Below are positions 33,239 to 39,982 of a DNA stretch of 49,450 bases, piece by piece. A program made the translations under genes and the position numbers. Numbering within the stretch: position 1 is the first letter of the stretch; each line of letters opens with the position of its first letter. This DNA is from a virus, in the IMG/VR virus record IMGVR_UViG_3300021962_000169, positions 1 through 49,450 of that record; one strand, 5' to 3'. The notes under the pieces are model-generated. The model searched no databases. It saw only the letters and a list, made by a program, of their open reading frames with translations, and was not told the DNA's origin.

Positions 33239-33409
33239 ATGCCAAAGTACGACTTCACATGTATGAAGTGCGACCGTACAGTAGAAATGCATTTTGCATT
33301 TGACGCTACACAGCGCCCTACTTGCGAAGGTTGCGGTGAGTTTATGATTAAAAGTTACACACCACCTGCTGTTCAATTTAAAGGTGGAGGCTGGGGAGGC
33401 CAGGGATGA
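33239..33409 (+). CDS. FmdB-type zinc-ribbon protein
   Basis: A 56-residue protein with ATG overlapping the previous stop (TAAATG). PKYDFTCMKCDRTVE, then PTCEGCGEFMIKSYTPPAVQFKGGGW, is the FmdB-like zinc ribbon: two C-x2-C pairs and the closing xFKGxGW. It is often called a putative regulatory protein; its actual role is unknown. It overlaps the next gene by 4 nt. Confidence 0.88.
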   Translation: MPKYDFTCMKCDRTVEMHFAFDATQRPTCEGCGEFMIKSYTPPAVQFKGGGWGGQG

Positions 33410-33654
33410 GTAAAACACAAGATAAGCGAGCAGCACGTATTGCAGAGCAAAAGGCTTTTATTAAACAACGCCGTTTACAAGAACTTAAAGTTCTAGAGGC
33501 CCAGTTTAACCTCGGCCTAGAGTTATACGAAAAAAATAAAGAAAAACTATCTGCTGAGGAGATTGAGCAGATGGAAGCTGAGAAGCAGAAGTTTATGGAT
33601 AGTTTATTTAAATTTAAGAAAGAGCACGGTCTTGCCGAAGAACCACAAGAATAA
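33406..33654 (+). CDS. Small coiled-coil protein
   Basis: An 82-residue, highly charged protein, helical throughout (RRLQELKVLEAQFNLGLELYEK, LSAEEIEQMEAEKQKFMDSLF), ending in acidic EEPQE. No cysteines and no known family. It may be a dimeric linker or anti-host peptide. ATG overlaps the zinc-ribbon stop by 4 nt. Confidence 0.6.
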   Translation: MSKTQDKRAARIAEQKAFIKQRRLQELKVLEAQFNLGLELYEKNKEKLSAEEIEQMEAEKQKFMDSLFKFKKEHGLAEEPQE

Positions 33655-33676
33655 TGACCTAATCCAAGATGGTTGG

Positions 33677-33868
33677 ATGACTGTAGACCAGTTTATTGAC
33701 ACCCTGGTCCCAGGTCTTAGGGAATATTTGTCTAGCAATTGGGGTGTTCGAGGTGGGGATGAGCTGCACCATCCCGTAGACCTGTTTACAAATGCTTCAG
33801 TTTATATAGATGTAGCCTGCCACGTTGCCCAAGACTTTATAAATTGCAGACATGACAAAGAGCATTAG
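33677..33868 (+). CDS. Small unrecognised protein
   Basis: A 63-residue protein (MTVDQFIDTLVPGLREYLSS..). The upstream frame is open farther but without a credible start, so ATG 33677 is used. The pattern is helix-loop-helix with W, HHPVD and a C-terminal Cys. The ribosome site is poor. It overlaps the next gene by 17 nt, suggesting coupled translation. No function inferred. Confidence 0.5.
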   Translation: MTVDQFIDTLVPGLREYLSSNWGVRGGDELHHPVDLFTNASVYIDVACHVAQDFINCRHDKEH

Positions 33869-34073
33869 AGAGCTAAAACCCGATTTTACGGGGACTATGG
33901 CCTACGAGCACACGGTTTGCCACGAGTGCCCTAACTGTGAGTCTAGCCTTTGGAACATAAAAGCCAGTTTTCAGGACTATGAAATATCCCAATATTTGCT
34001 GGATATGGAATGCTCAATATGTGGGACCTACGCAAAGGCCCCTACCCCTTTAGACAGACCAAATCTAATTTAA
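33852..34073 (+). CDS. Small zinc-ribbon protein
   Basis: A 73-residue protein with ATG inside the preceding gene. Cys pairs CPNCESSLW and CSICGTYAK (about 26-29 and 54-57) suggest a zinc ribbon; an extra Cys lies in HTVCHEC. Such ribbons recur across this genome. No enzymatic motif, no recognised family. Confidence 0.6.
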   Translation: MTKSIRELKPDFTGTMAYEHTVCHECPNCESSLWNIKASFQDYEISQYLLDMECSICGTYAKAPTPLDRPNLI

Positions 34074-34122
34074 AATACATAATAGATACTCCAATAACAA
34101 GTACCACTAATAGGAGTATTAA

Positions 34123-34404
34123 ATGTCAGAAGAACAGAAAGACGACCAGGTTCTACGCGTAAGCGCTGGTTCTAACCCACAAGCCGTAGCATCTGCCATC
34201 GCTCATAGTATCTATGAGACCCGTGCCTGCAAGATTCGTGCTGTAGGAGCTGGTGCTATCAATCAGGCCGTAAAGGCCATAGCCATTGCCCGCGGATATA
34301 CCGCCCCTAGAGGCATGGATTTAATCTGTATCCCAGGATTTACCAGCATTGAGAGCCATGACGGCCAGATATCAGCCATCATCTTCGATGTCAGTGCACG
34401 TTAA
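34123..34404 (+). CDS. spoVS: SpoVS-like protein (Alba-like fold)
   Basis: A 93-residue protein matching bacterial stage V sporulation protein S over its length: LRVSAGSNPQAVASAIA, then CKIRAVGAGAINQAVKAIAIARGYTAP, and MDLICIPGFTSIES. SpoVS has an Alba-like fold and may bind nucleic acid or bridge partners; in spore formers it acts at coat and cortex stages. The phage role is unknown. The ribosome site AGGAGT is 8 nt upstream, and an AT-rich stretch (34066-34090) likely holds a promoter. A basic low-complexity protein follows. Confidence 0.92.
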   Translation: MSEEQKDDQVLRVSAGSNPQAVASAIAHSIYETRACKIRAVGAGAINQAVKAIAIARGYTAPRGMDLICIPGFTSIESHDGQISAIIFDVSAR

Positions 34405-34463
34405 CCCTGTATTTCCCTAATTAATACCTTACCCTTTTTATACCTTCGGCCAAAGGAATACAA

Positions 34464-34805
34464 ATGACAAAAGACTCAACTAAGAACTCGGCGCCCCTAG
34501 CTCCGACTTCTAGCTCCGCATCTAATGCGACGGGCGCAAAGCCAGCTAAAGTAGCTAAAGCCTTGAAAGGCACATTAGTTAAGAAGACTGGTAACGCCAA
34601 GGGAGCAACCGACCCATACAAGCAGGCTAAGCCTTCTCGCAGTAACGTATCTGCGACAGGTGGCGCTCGCTATGGCATTCGCGTTAACTTCCAGAAGACA
34701 ACTGCACCAGAAGCAACATCCACCCAGGCAAATGGGCGTATCATTGCTCCTGCAGTAAATCGTGTAAAGCCTAACTTCTCTGATGGTACGGCTGACCACA
34801 ACTAA
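34464..34805 (+). CDS. Lys/Ala/Ser/Thr-rich basic protein
   Basis: A 113-residue low-complexity protein with AAAGGAAT before the ATG. Lys-Ala-Pro-Ser-Thr repeats (AKPAKVAKALKGTLVKK) recall histone H1-like or nucleoid-associated tails. The second half has TGGARYGIRVNFQK and KPNFSDGTADHN. It may compact or decorate DNA, alone or with the SpoVS/Alba-like neighbour; this is inferred from charge and order. A strong terminator ends the unit 14 nt after the stop. Confidence 0.6.
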   Translation: MTKDSTKNSAPLAPTSSSASNATGAKPAKVAKALKGTLVKKTGNAKGATDPYKQAKPSRSNVSATGGARYGIRVNFQKTTAPEATSTQANGRIIAPAVNRVKPNFSDGTADHN

Positions 34806-34818
34806 AACTGAATAGCGC

Positions 34819-34844
34819 AAAGGCCCCCGTAACTGGGGGCCTTT
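34819..34844 (+). terminator. Strong intrinsic terminator
   Basis: AAAGGCCCCC (34819-34828) pairs perfectly with GGGGGCCTTT (34835-34844), 6-nt loop GTAACT, T-rich flank. The symmetric A/T ends may let it act on both strands. Confidence 0.9.
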
Positions 34845-34923
34845 GGCATTTCATCTGCAAGTAAATGTACCTTTTCTTTCATATGAAATGGGTAAATGGA
34901 ATATATTCTAATTTAGAGTGTTG

Positions 34924-34929
34924 TATACT
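34924..34929 (+). promoter_or_regulatory. Candidate -10 of the heat-shock gene promoter
   Basis: TATACT in an AT-rich stretch between the terminator and the Hsp20 gene; the expected -35 position holds only ATATAT. A perfect palindrome TTTCATATGAAA lies at 34877-34888, a possible operator. No HAIR-type repeat (CTTGAGT...ACTCAAG) is seen. Confidence 0.45.
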
Positions 34930-34987
34930 ATTGCTGACCGCTCACTCGGAGGGTCACAAAAAGTTATATCGTCTAAGGAGATATATT

Positions 34988-35524
34988 ATGGCTTCAGGCA
35001 TCAACAATATTGGCGGATACCCTAAGGGTTCACCTCACGAACCGTGGGAAAAGCCAAAAGTAATTCAACAATTTCAAACAGTAAAACCTGCTGTACAAGA
35101 CCCCTTTTCCGCACTGCAGAATATGCTTGCGCCGTGGACATTTGGGTTTGACCGTCAACTAGACATGTTTAAAGAGCTAGAAATTGAACGAATCTATAGA
35201 GGAGCAAAGGGCAACTATCCTCCTTACAATATCAAGCACCTGCCCGATAATAAGGCGCAGATTGAGCTGGCTATTGCGGGGTTCACTAAGGATAGTGTTA
35301 GTATTACCTACAAAGAAAACCTTATTACTGTCGTAGGTGAACGGCCAGAAGAAGAAGGCACGTATGCCCACAAGGGTATTGCGGGCCGCAACTTTGAGCA
35401 GAAGTTTGCTATTGCAGACGATGTGGTAGTAAACGGCGCTACTCTAAAAGACGGACTACTAATCATTGACCTCGAACGCATCATCCCTGAGGACAAGAAA
35501 GAAAAAGTAGTTAAAATTAAATAA
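34988..35524 (+). CDS. Small heat-shock protein (Hsp20 / IbpA type)
   Basis: A 178-residue chaperone with AAGGAG 6 nt before ATG 34988. The N-terminal 75 residues are Pro/Gly/Phe-rich. The alpha-crystallin domain begins YPPYNIKHL and includes IELAIAGFTKDSVSITYKENLITVVGER, HKGIAGRNFEQKFAIADDVVV, and GATLKDGLLIIDLERIIPEDKK, with the family's A-x-x-x-n-G-x-L motif. Related genes occur in T4-like cyanophages. It could protect assembling virion proteins. It has its own promoter region and is followed by tandem repeats and a terminator. Confidence 0.93.
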   Translation: MASGINNIGGYPKGSPHEPWEKPKVIQQFQTVKPAVQDPFSALQNMLAPWTFGFDRQLDMFKELEIERIYRGAKGNYPPYNIKHLPDNKAQIELAIAGFTKDSVSITYKENLITVVGERPEEEGTYAHKGIAGRNFEQKFAIADDVVVNGATLKDGLLIIDLERIIPEDKKEKVVKIK

Positions 35525-35550
35525 TGCCCTCAGAAATTATAGGGCGACTT

Positions 35551-35588
35551 AAGTTCACTGAAGTTCACTGAAGTTCACTGAAGTTCAC
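35551..35588. repeat. Four tandem copies of a 10-bp repeat
   Basis: AAGTTCACTG occurs three times in a row and a fourth time as AAGTTCAC(CC). The period is one helical turn, so copies lie on the same DNA face, as in iterons or cooperative operators. It lies in a gene-free stretch (35525-35713) with a 5-bp hairpin (GCCCT/AGGGC, 35526-35545) before it and a strong hairpin after it. Confidence 0.9.
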
Positions 35589-35604
35589 CCACCTTGCAAT
35601 CATG

Positions 35605-35651
35605 ATAGCAAGGTCAAACACCCACGATAAAAATCGTGGGTGTTTTGCTAT
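35605..35651 (+). terminator. Long hairpin, terminator-like, after the repeats
   Basis: AAACACCCACGAT (35616-35628) pairs perfectly with ATCGTGGGTGTTT (35633-35645) around AAAA. An outer ATAGCAA / TTGCTAT arm extends it across a small bulge. The right arm ends in TTTT, compatible with termination of the heat-shock transcript. Its core resembles the hairpin at 24882-24900. Confidence 0.7.
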
Positions 35652-35713
35652 ACAAACACTCTATGTGTGATAGGCTATTGTACGGAATCATCCTTTAATC
35701 AGAGAGAGGTCGT

Positions 35714-35971
35714 ATGCCAAAGGATACATTGGGGTCTATATTAGACGTGTTTATTGCTGATGCAAAACTTCCAAAGAAGTGCAAGACACAGAAGTGGGTA
35801 AACACATTATCTAAAGATGACCAAGAAAAATTTAATAGCCTAAAAAATGAAAACAGAAGCGTAGATATTAAGAACCTATTTGAAGCGTTGCAAGAAGCTG
35901 GAGTTAATTTACCTATGGGACTTACTGCCTTTCGCTCACACTTTAAGGAGTATTGCACATGCCAGAAATGA
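35714..35971 (+). CDS. Small DNA-binding-like helical protein
   Basis: An 85-residue protein with GAGAGAGG before the ATG. The pattern KWVNTLSKDDQEKFNSLK, VDIKNLFEALQEAG and LPMGLTAFRSHFKEYC is a compact three- to four-helix domain as seen in small phage DNA-binding or terminase-small-subunit-like proteins. A terminal C-x-C may bind metal. It overlaps the metallophosphoesterase by 13 nt, and the two may act together. No confident family. Confidence 0.6.
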   Translation: MPKDTLGSILDVFIADAKLPKKCKTQKWVNTLSKDDQEKFNSLKNENRSVDIKNLFEALQEAGVNLPMGLTAFRSHFKEYCTCQK

Positions 35972-36978
35972 AAGAATCACTATCTTCTATATTTGATAGG
36001 GTTGTTGTCAGTAATAAAACTGACTGGTCTTGGCCACCAGTTCAACCAGCAAAACCAACAGTAATTAAGCCCGCTACTTATAAAGAGCGCAAGGGTAAAA
36101 AAGACGGACGATTAATTATGTTCGTTCCAGACCCACAGATTGGGTACCGTAAGTATGAAGACGGAACTATGGACCCATTCCACGATGAGGCCGCTATTGA
36201 GGTTCATTTTCAACTACTAGCGTATTTGGAAGAGAAGTACGGTGTAGATGAGATTATTCATTTAGGTGACTATTTAGACCTTCCAACAATGGGTAAGTAC
36301 GCACAAGAAGAAATGTTTGCACACACAGTGCAACCAGCACTTGATTACGGACATCAACTATTAGCAAAGCAACGTGCCACATGCCCAGACGCAAAGATTA
36401 CTTTGCTAGAAGGTAACCACGATTGCCGTATGCAGCGTTACGTAGTGGCTAACGCTATGGCGTCAAAAGGTATCAAGCGAGCCAACGCTACCCCTGAAGA
36501 TTGGCCAGTTATGTCTATTCAATATTTACTCCGCCTTGACGAATTAAATGTTAATTATGTAGGAGCTTACCCAGCAGGCGAGTACTGGATTACCCCACAC
36601 CTTCGGGCTATCCACGGAACTACTGTGCGTTCTAATGGTTCAACAGCCTCAGCATATGTAAATAAGAACCCACACGTTTCCACAGTATTTGGCCACGCTC
36701 ACCGACAGGAACTTCAGTACAAGACTGTTGCCAATGGCGACGGTCCTATCCGTTCGGTATCAGGTTCACCAGGATGTCTATGCCGTGTAGATGGCGCAGT
36801 GCCTTCCTACGGTTCTGGGTTAAACGACAACGGTCGTCCAGTAAAACACTGGGAAGACTGGCAACAGGGCGTTATGATTGGCTGGGTAAGACCAGACGAT
36901 TCCTTTACTTTGCAGCCAATTCACATCATGGATGGCTGGACCCTTTACGAGGGCCACGAGTTTAAGGCTACGGTCTAA
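35959..36978 (+). CDS. Calcineurin-like metallophosphoesterase
   Basis: A 339-residue enzyme. ATG 35959 follows AAGGAG at 35946-35951; the in-frame TTG 35953 is too close. Metal-binding motifs in order are VPDPQIG (D58), LGDYLDLP, EGNHDCR, IHGTT and VFGHAHRQEL, the full set for a two-metal phosphoesterase. About 50 flexible basic residues precede the fold. Phage relatives are annotated as DNA repair exonuclease-like or RNA/nucleotide phosphodiesterases; the substrate cannot be read here. Confidence 0.88.
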   Translation: MPEMKESLSSIFDRVVVSNKTDWSWPPVQPAKPTVIKPATYKERKGKKDGRLIMFVPDPQIGYRKYEDGTMDPFHDEAAIEVHFQLLAYLEEKYGVDEIIHLGDYLDLPTMGKYAQEEMFAHTVQPALDYGHQLLAKQRATCPDAKITLLEGNHDCRMQRYVVANAMASKGIKRANATPEDWPVMSIQYLLRLDELNVNYVGAYPAGEYWITPHLRAIHGTTVRSNGSTASAYVNKNPHVSTVFGHAHRQELQYKTVANGDGPIRSVSGSPGCLCRVDGAVPSYGSGLNDNGRPVKHWEDWQQGVMIGWVRPDDSFTLQPIHIMDGWTLYEGHEFKATV

Positions 36979-36989
36979 ACATACAGGCG

Positions 36990-36995
36990 TATCAT
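36990..36995 (+). promoter_or_regulatory. Candidate -10 element at leaderless spacing
   Basis: TATCAT ends exactly 6 nt before ATG 37002. A short GAGG is also present at 36997-37000, so leaderless initiation is less certain here than at 16708 and 39971. Confidence 0.35.
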
Positions 36996-37001
36996 TGAGG
37001 C

Positions 37002-37541
37002 ATGCCTAATCCACATCAAAATACACAGAACCTAGGCGCCAGTGGTTTATACGGTACGTATACAAACTACGGTGGCGGCGGTGTTCCTGTTGCTCGTAAT
37101 GAGCTTGATGAACTTCGATTAGGTGTAGGTCGAGCACCACAAGCAGAATATCCAGATGGATACTTAGGTACTATCCGCACACGTCGTGATGACCGCGGCC
37201 GCCCTAATTCACAATCTGAAAATGTGCTCGACTCACTTAAAGTTAGAATAGGTCAGCGTTCATACCAACGTGGTGTGCACCGTGGTGAACGAATTGACCA
37301 ACAGGGTTATTACTACCCAGCTGGTTTAGAGCCACACTCTGGCATTGTTCGTCAAATGAACGCTGTTAAAGAAGGCAACGTTTACAGAAGTCCTCGCCAT
37401 GTATTCATGGCAGACATTGCGCCAGCACCACACTTGCCAAATGATGGTAAGGCTGGCCCAACTGTACGCAGTGATTCACCAATGTATGTTAACAACGCAC
37501 GCCAAGACCAAATGGCACGCATGAGACCACAGTGGAAGTAA
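37002..37541 (+). CDS. Unrecognised Gly/Arg/Tyr-rich protein
   Basis: A 179-residue polar protein rich in Gly, Arg, Asn, Tyr and Pro (GASGLYGTYTNYGGGGVP, RTRRDDRGRPNS, QQGYYYPAGLEP). It looks largely disordered, without Cys or an enzymatic motif. First of eight compact genes (37002-39959) with little or no spacing. Flexible Tyr/Arg-rich proteins may be internal virion proteins, but no family is recognised. Confidence 0.55.
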   Translation: MPNPHQNTQNLGASGLYGTYTNYGGGGVPVARNELDELRLGVGRAPQAEYPDGYLGTIRTRRDDRGRPNSQSENVLDSLKVRIGQRSYQRGVHRGERIDQQGYYYPAGLEPHSGIVRQMNAVKEGNVYRSPRHVFMADIAPAPHLPNDGKAGPTVRSDSPMYVNNARQDQMARMRPQWK

Positions 37542-37544
37542 ACT

Positions 37545-37925
37545 ATGCCAGGTAAATATTCAGACGGTACCTACGGTCGCAGACCGTGGACTAATGATGG
37601 TCGCAAGCCTTATCACACACCTGAAGAGGCTGCGTTTCCCCCACAGGAATACCTAGGACCTTTCCAGTCTAATCAAGACCGTCTACTTAACCAGGCGCTT
37701 GCTACTTGGACAATGAGCGGTGCAGAATTACAGGAATATGTTCGCCCCAATTTGCCACAAATTAACCTATTCCCAGACCGATACGGATACACTGAGGTAG
37801 AGTTAGGCTTGGAAGATATCGTACGTCTTCCTGCAGGTAGAGAGCAGCGTGTAGAGTCTGACTACTCCAACACACCAAACACTACCCAGTCTACTAGCCG
37901 TAACACATTAGGAGGGTCAGTCTAA
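37545..37925 (+). CDS. Unrecognised polar protein
   Basis: A 126-residue protein 3 nt after the preceding stop. The N-terminal 40 residues are Gly/Arg/Tyr/Pro-rich (GKYSDGTYGRRPW) like the previous gene; the centre is a helix (QDRLLNQALATWTMSGAELQEYV), followed by IVRLPAGREQRVESD and a Ser/Thr/Asn-rich tail. Its stop overlaps the next ATG. It may belong to the same structural set; no function assigned. Confidence 0.55.
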   Translation: MPGKYSDGTYGRRPWTNDGRKPYHTPEEAAFPPQEYLGPFQSNQDRLLNQALATWTMSGAELQEYVRPNLPQINLFPDRYGYTEVELGLEDIVRLPAGREQRVESDYSNTPNTTQSTSRNTLGGSV

Positions 37926-38203
37926 TGCCACGTAATAACGCAGACTTTAGTGCAGGAAAAGAACCAAATGAAAAAGATATCAAAACCGCTTATAGCGCTA
38001 ACAAAATAACTTTAGAAGAAGCCCACAGTTTAGCTGGCGGAGATGGTGTACGTGAAGATAATTTAAGCACCAGCAATCCTGTTCAAGACTATGGAATGCA
38101 TGCTGAAGGCACGCCAGCAGGTAAACGCGAGCGTAGCCGAAAGTCTGCACGAGCTACTCACAAGAGTGCTGGGCTTACTGTTCACCCGAGGAAGGGCTAC
38201 TAA
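37925..38203 (+). CDS. Small polar protein
   Basis: A 92-residue protein whose ATG overlaps the preceding TAA. The first half contains an EF/dockerin-unlike helix NEKDIKTAYSANKITLEEAHSL; the second half is basic (KRERSRKSARATHKSAG). Both the upstream and downstream genes are coupled by one-base overlaps. Function unknown. Confidence 0.5.
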   Translation: MPRNNADFSAGKEPNEKDIKTAYSANKITLEEAHSLAGGDGVREDNLSTSNPVQDYGMHAEGTPAGKRERSRKSARATHKSAGLTVHPRKGY

Positions 38204-38415
38204 TGAGCAAAGACCCAGGATTATTTACAGATAGCATGGGAGAAGGCATGGCTGGAGCCACAGATGTTAGCCTTGGGACCATTTATAACGGTACTAAGGC
38301 CTGTAAAGCCTGTGGTTCTCACATGAATCCAGTAGAATCATTGAGAGACCAGGACGTGTGCCCTAAGTGCAACCGTATCAAGGCCTCAAGACTAGTCAAA
38401 GGACGGATGGCATAA
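38203..38415 (+). CDS. Small zinc-ribbon protein
   Basis: A 70-residue protein. CKACGSHMNPVE and DVCPKCNRIKASR (about residues 34-60) form a zinc ribbon with two C-x2-C pairs; the N-terminus is Gly/Met-rich (SMGEGMAGATDVS). It is the only Cys-rich member of the 37-40 kb set. The stop overlaps the next ATG. Confidence 0.6.
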   Translation: MSKDPGLFTDSMGEGMAGATDVSLGTIYNGTKACKACGSHMNPVESLRDQDVCPKCNRIKASRLVKGRMA

Positions 38416-38624
38416 TGGCAGTTAATCAATCACGTTCCCTCAATGGCGACATGACAGAGGGCGCAACAGACGGCAAGTATCGCAAGCGTCGTCCAAACAC
38501 AACCGTACAACCAGGCATGGGAGACCAGACCGTTGCTGCTAACCGCGCAGGTCTACACCCATACATGAACTACGGATTTATCAACTCAGAAGAGCCAAAT
38601 AAAGTAAATCCAGCAGGTAATTAA
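38415..38624 (+). CDS. Small unrecognised protein
   Basis: A 69-residue protein starting at the ATG overlapping the preceding TAA; an in-frame extension upstream exists but would overlap the zinc-ribbon gene. It is polar and basic, with TDGKYRKRRPNTTVQPGMG and a more hydrophobic LHPYMNYGFINSE. Function unknown; likely part of the same gene set. Confidence 0.5.
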   Translation: MAVNQSRSLNGDMTEGATDGKYRKRRPNTTVQPGMGDQTVAANRAGLHPYMNYGFINSEEPNKVNPAGN

Positions 38625-38625
38625 G

Positions 38626-38985
38626 ATGGCTGCGCCACGTAGAGAGTACGACCCAGCACGTCGTCCTAATATATTTTATAAGAACGACCCTGCAAGTAAC
38701 GAAGAGCTATCAAATAGAGCCGCGTCTCGTGGACAAACTTCTACCCCTAATAAGACCATTAGCGATGCTGTATCTTCACGACTTGGTTATGACATGGCGA
38801 CTGGGGACAACGATGGCCCAACCATTTCTAAAAATGGTAAGCGTTTAAAAAATGTTAGCTTCATTGAACCAGGCACCAAAAAACTTAGAGATGCGTCACT
38901 AGTTACAGGGGCTACAGTGTCCAATGTTCCAATAAGTGGTACTGTTTTGGGTAAAACTAAGGGAATGATGCAGGGTAAAGGCTAA
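38626..38985 (+). CDS. MAAPRRE-type protein, copy 1
   Basis: A 119-residue polar protein beginning MAAPRREYDPARRPN, one base after the preceding stop. It is Ser/Thr/Asn/Lys-rich with a central DAVSSRLGYDMATGDND and a Gly/Lys end. The N-terminus repeats in the next gene (MAAPRRERSASR), indicating duplication or a shared signal for incorporation. No known family; a virion or DNA-associated role is inferred only from composition. Confidence 0.5.
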   Translation: MAAPRREYDPARRPNIFYKNDPASNEELSNRAASRGQTSTPNKTISDAVSSRLGYDMATGDNDGPTISKNGKRLKNVSFIEPGTKKLRDASLVTGATVSNVPISGTVLGKTKGMMQGKG

Positions 38986-39443
38986 TGGCTGCACCACGTA
39001 GAGAACGCAGCGCTAGTCGTGTCTTTAAAAACCCTATTAGCCATGTGCAGACTTTGCGTAACATCAGTGCAAATGACGTAGAGGAACATAAGATTACTGA
39101 ACTACGCAATAACGATTACCATCACCGCACAGATACAGATTACGATTTTAAGACCCCATCAGGTACAAGTGGAGCAATCCGTTGGGATGAGGACTCAGAT
39201 AAGTACGAGGCCAGCGCCAGTAAGAAACTTGGTAGTCAACGTGCTGCTGGTTACTCAGACCCTGAAGAGATGCAGGCAACTTACAGCACTCCTAACGCTG
39301 CTCGACAAGCCGCAGTTAATAACGCTTCAACCGAGTTTAATCGCAAGGTTAAAAGTGGTGAGTTTGTTAAAGAGGGAATGGGTAAGCCTGTTAGAAAAGG
39401 CGCAACCGTTAAGATTGATTCTAATCCAGCTAAGGGGAAGTAA
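38985..39443 (+). CDS. MAAPRRE-type protein, copy 2
   Basis: A 152-residue protein starting at the ATG overlapping the previous TAA. It begins MAAPRRERSASRVFKNP, then has VQTLRNISANDVEEHKITEL, a TDTDYDFKTPSGTSGAIRWDEDSDKYE strand-like region, and a basic tail. After the shared seven-residue opening it has no clear similarity to copy 1. The next gene begins at the base after its stop. Function unknown. Confidence 0.5.
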   Translation: MAAPRRERSASRVFKNPISHVQTLRNISANDVEEHKITELRNNDYHHRTDTDYDFKTPSGTSGAIRWDEDSDKYEASASKKLGSQRAAGYSDPEEMQATYSTPNAARQAAVNNASTEFNRKVKSGEFVKEGMGKPVRKGATVKIDSNPAKGK

Positions 39444-39959
39444 ATGGCTAAAGAATACGAGCTATCTCTAGACCCCAGCAAGCGTCACCCAAAGGTTGAC
39501 GTTAAGAAGTCTGCAAAGAAAGCTGCGGAAAACGAGGCTAAACGCCTTGAAGCTATGCGTAATAGGCCAGTTAGAGACACCAGCAAAGACTTTAAATTTA
39601 AGTACGATGGCAATAATGCAGACCACAAAGCCCTTCTAGGTCATCTAATGAATAACGGCCTGGCTGACGACATAGTTGTGGGTGAGGGTGGTGTGGCTTC
39701 ATTTCCTCGCCGTACCTCTATCAAAGAAGATGGCAAAGAGATTTTACAGCCACTTATGCAGAAGATACAGGCAGGCGGAATTGCTGCAAATTTAGCGGCT
39801 CGCAAGTCTGAGAAGACTGCACCTGTTGGTACACGCCCAACCCCACCTGGAATGCGGCCACCAGCCCCGCTTCCACCACGTAGTTCCGCTCCTAAAAAAG
39901 AGACCAACTCACTGATTGAGGATAAAGCCGAGGTTATGCGTAACCTGTTTGGCAAATAG
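39444..39959 (+). CDS. Lys/Ala- and Pro-rich protein
   Basis: A 171-residue protein starting directly after the preceding stop. The N-terminal 60 residues are a charged helix (KKSAKKAAENEAKRLEAMR). The middle is folded (DHKALLGHLMNNGLADDIVV, ILQPLMQKIQAGGIAANLAA). Residues about 130-155 are Pro-rich (TPPGMRPPAPLPPR). Last of the eight-gene set; a promoter for the following unit overlaps its end. Confidence 0.5.
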   Translation: MAKEYELSLDPSKRHPKVDVKKSAKKAAENEAKRLEAMRNRPVRDTSKDFKFKYDGNNADHKALLGHLMNNGLADDIVVGEGGVASFPRRTSIKEDGKEILQPLMQKIQAGGIAANLAARKSEKTAPVGTRPTPPGMRPPAPLPPRSSAPKKETNSLIEDKAEVMRNLFGK

Positions 39960-39976
39960 CAATAGTGTGCTAGTCT
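39949..39976 (+). promoter_or_regulatory. Promoter with leaderless spacing
   Basis: TTGGCA at 39949-39954 (one mismatch from TTGACA), 16-bp spacer, TAGTCT at 39971-39976, then 6 nt to ATG 39983. No ribosome site precedes the gene. This is the best-supported leaderless promoter candidate in the window. Confidence 0.55.
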
Positions 39977-39982
39977 TATCTA

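Noticed and set aside
35551-35588. CRISPR-like array
   Set aside because: The repeats are only 10 bp and contiguous, with no spacers and no cas genes.
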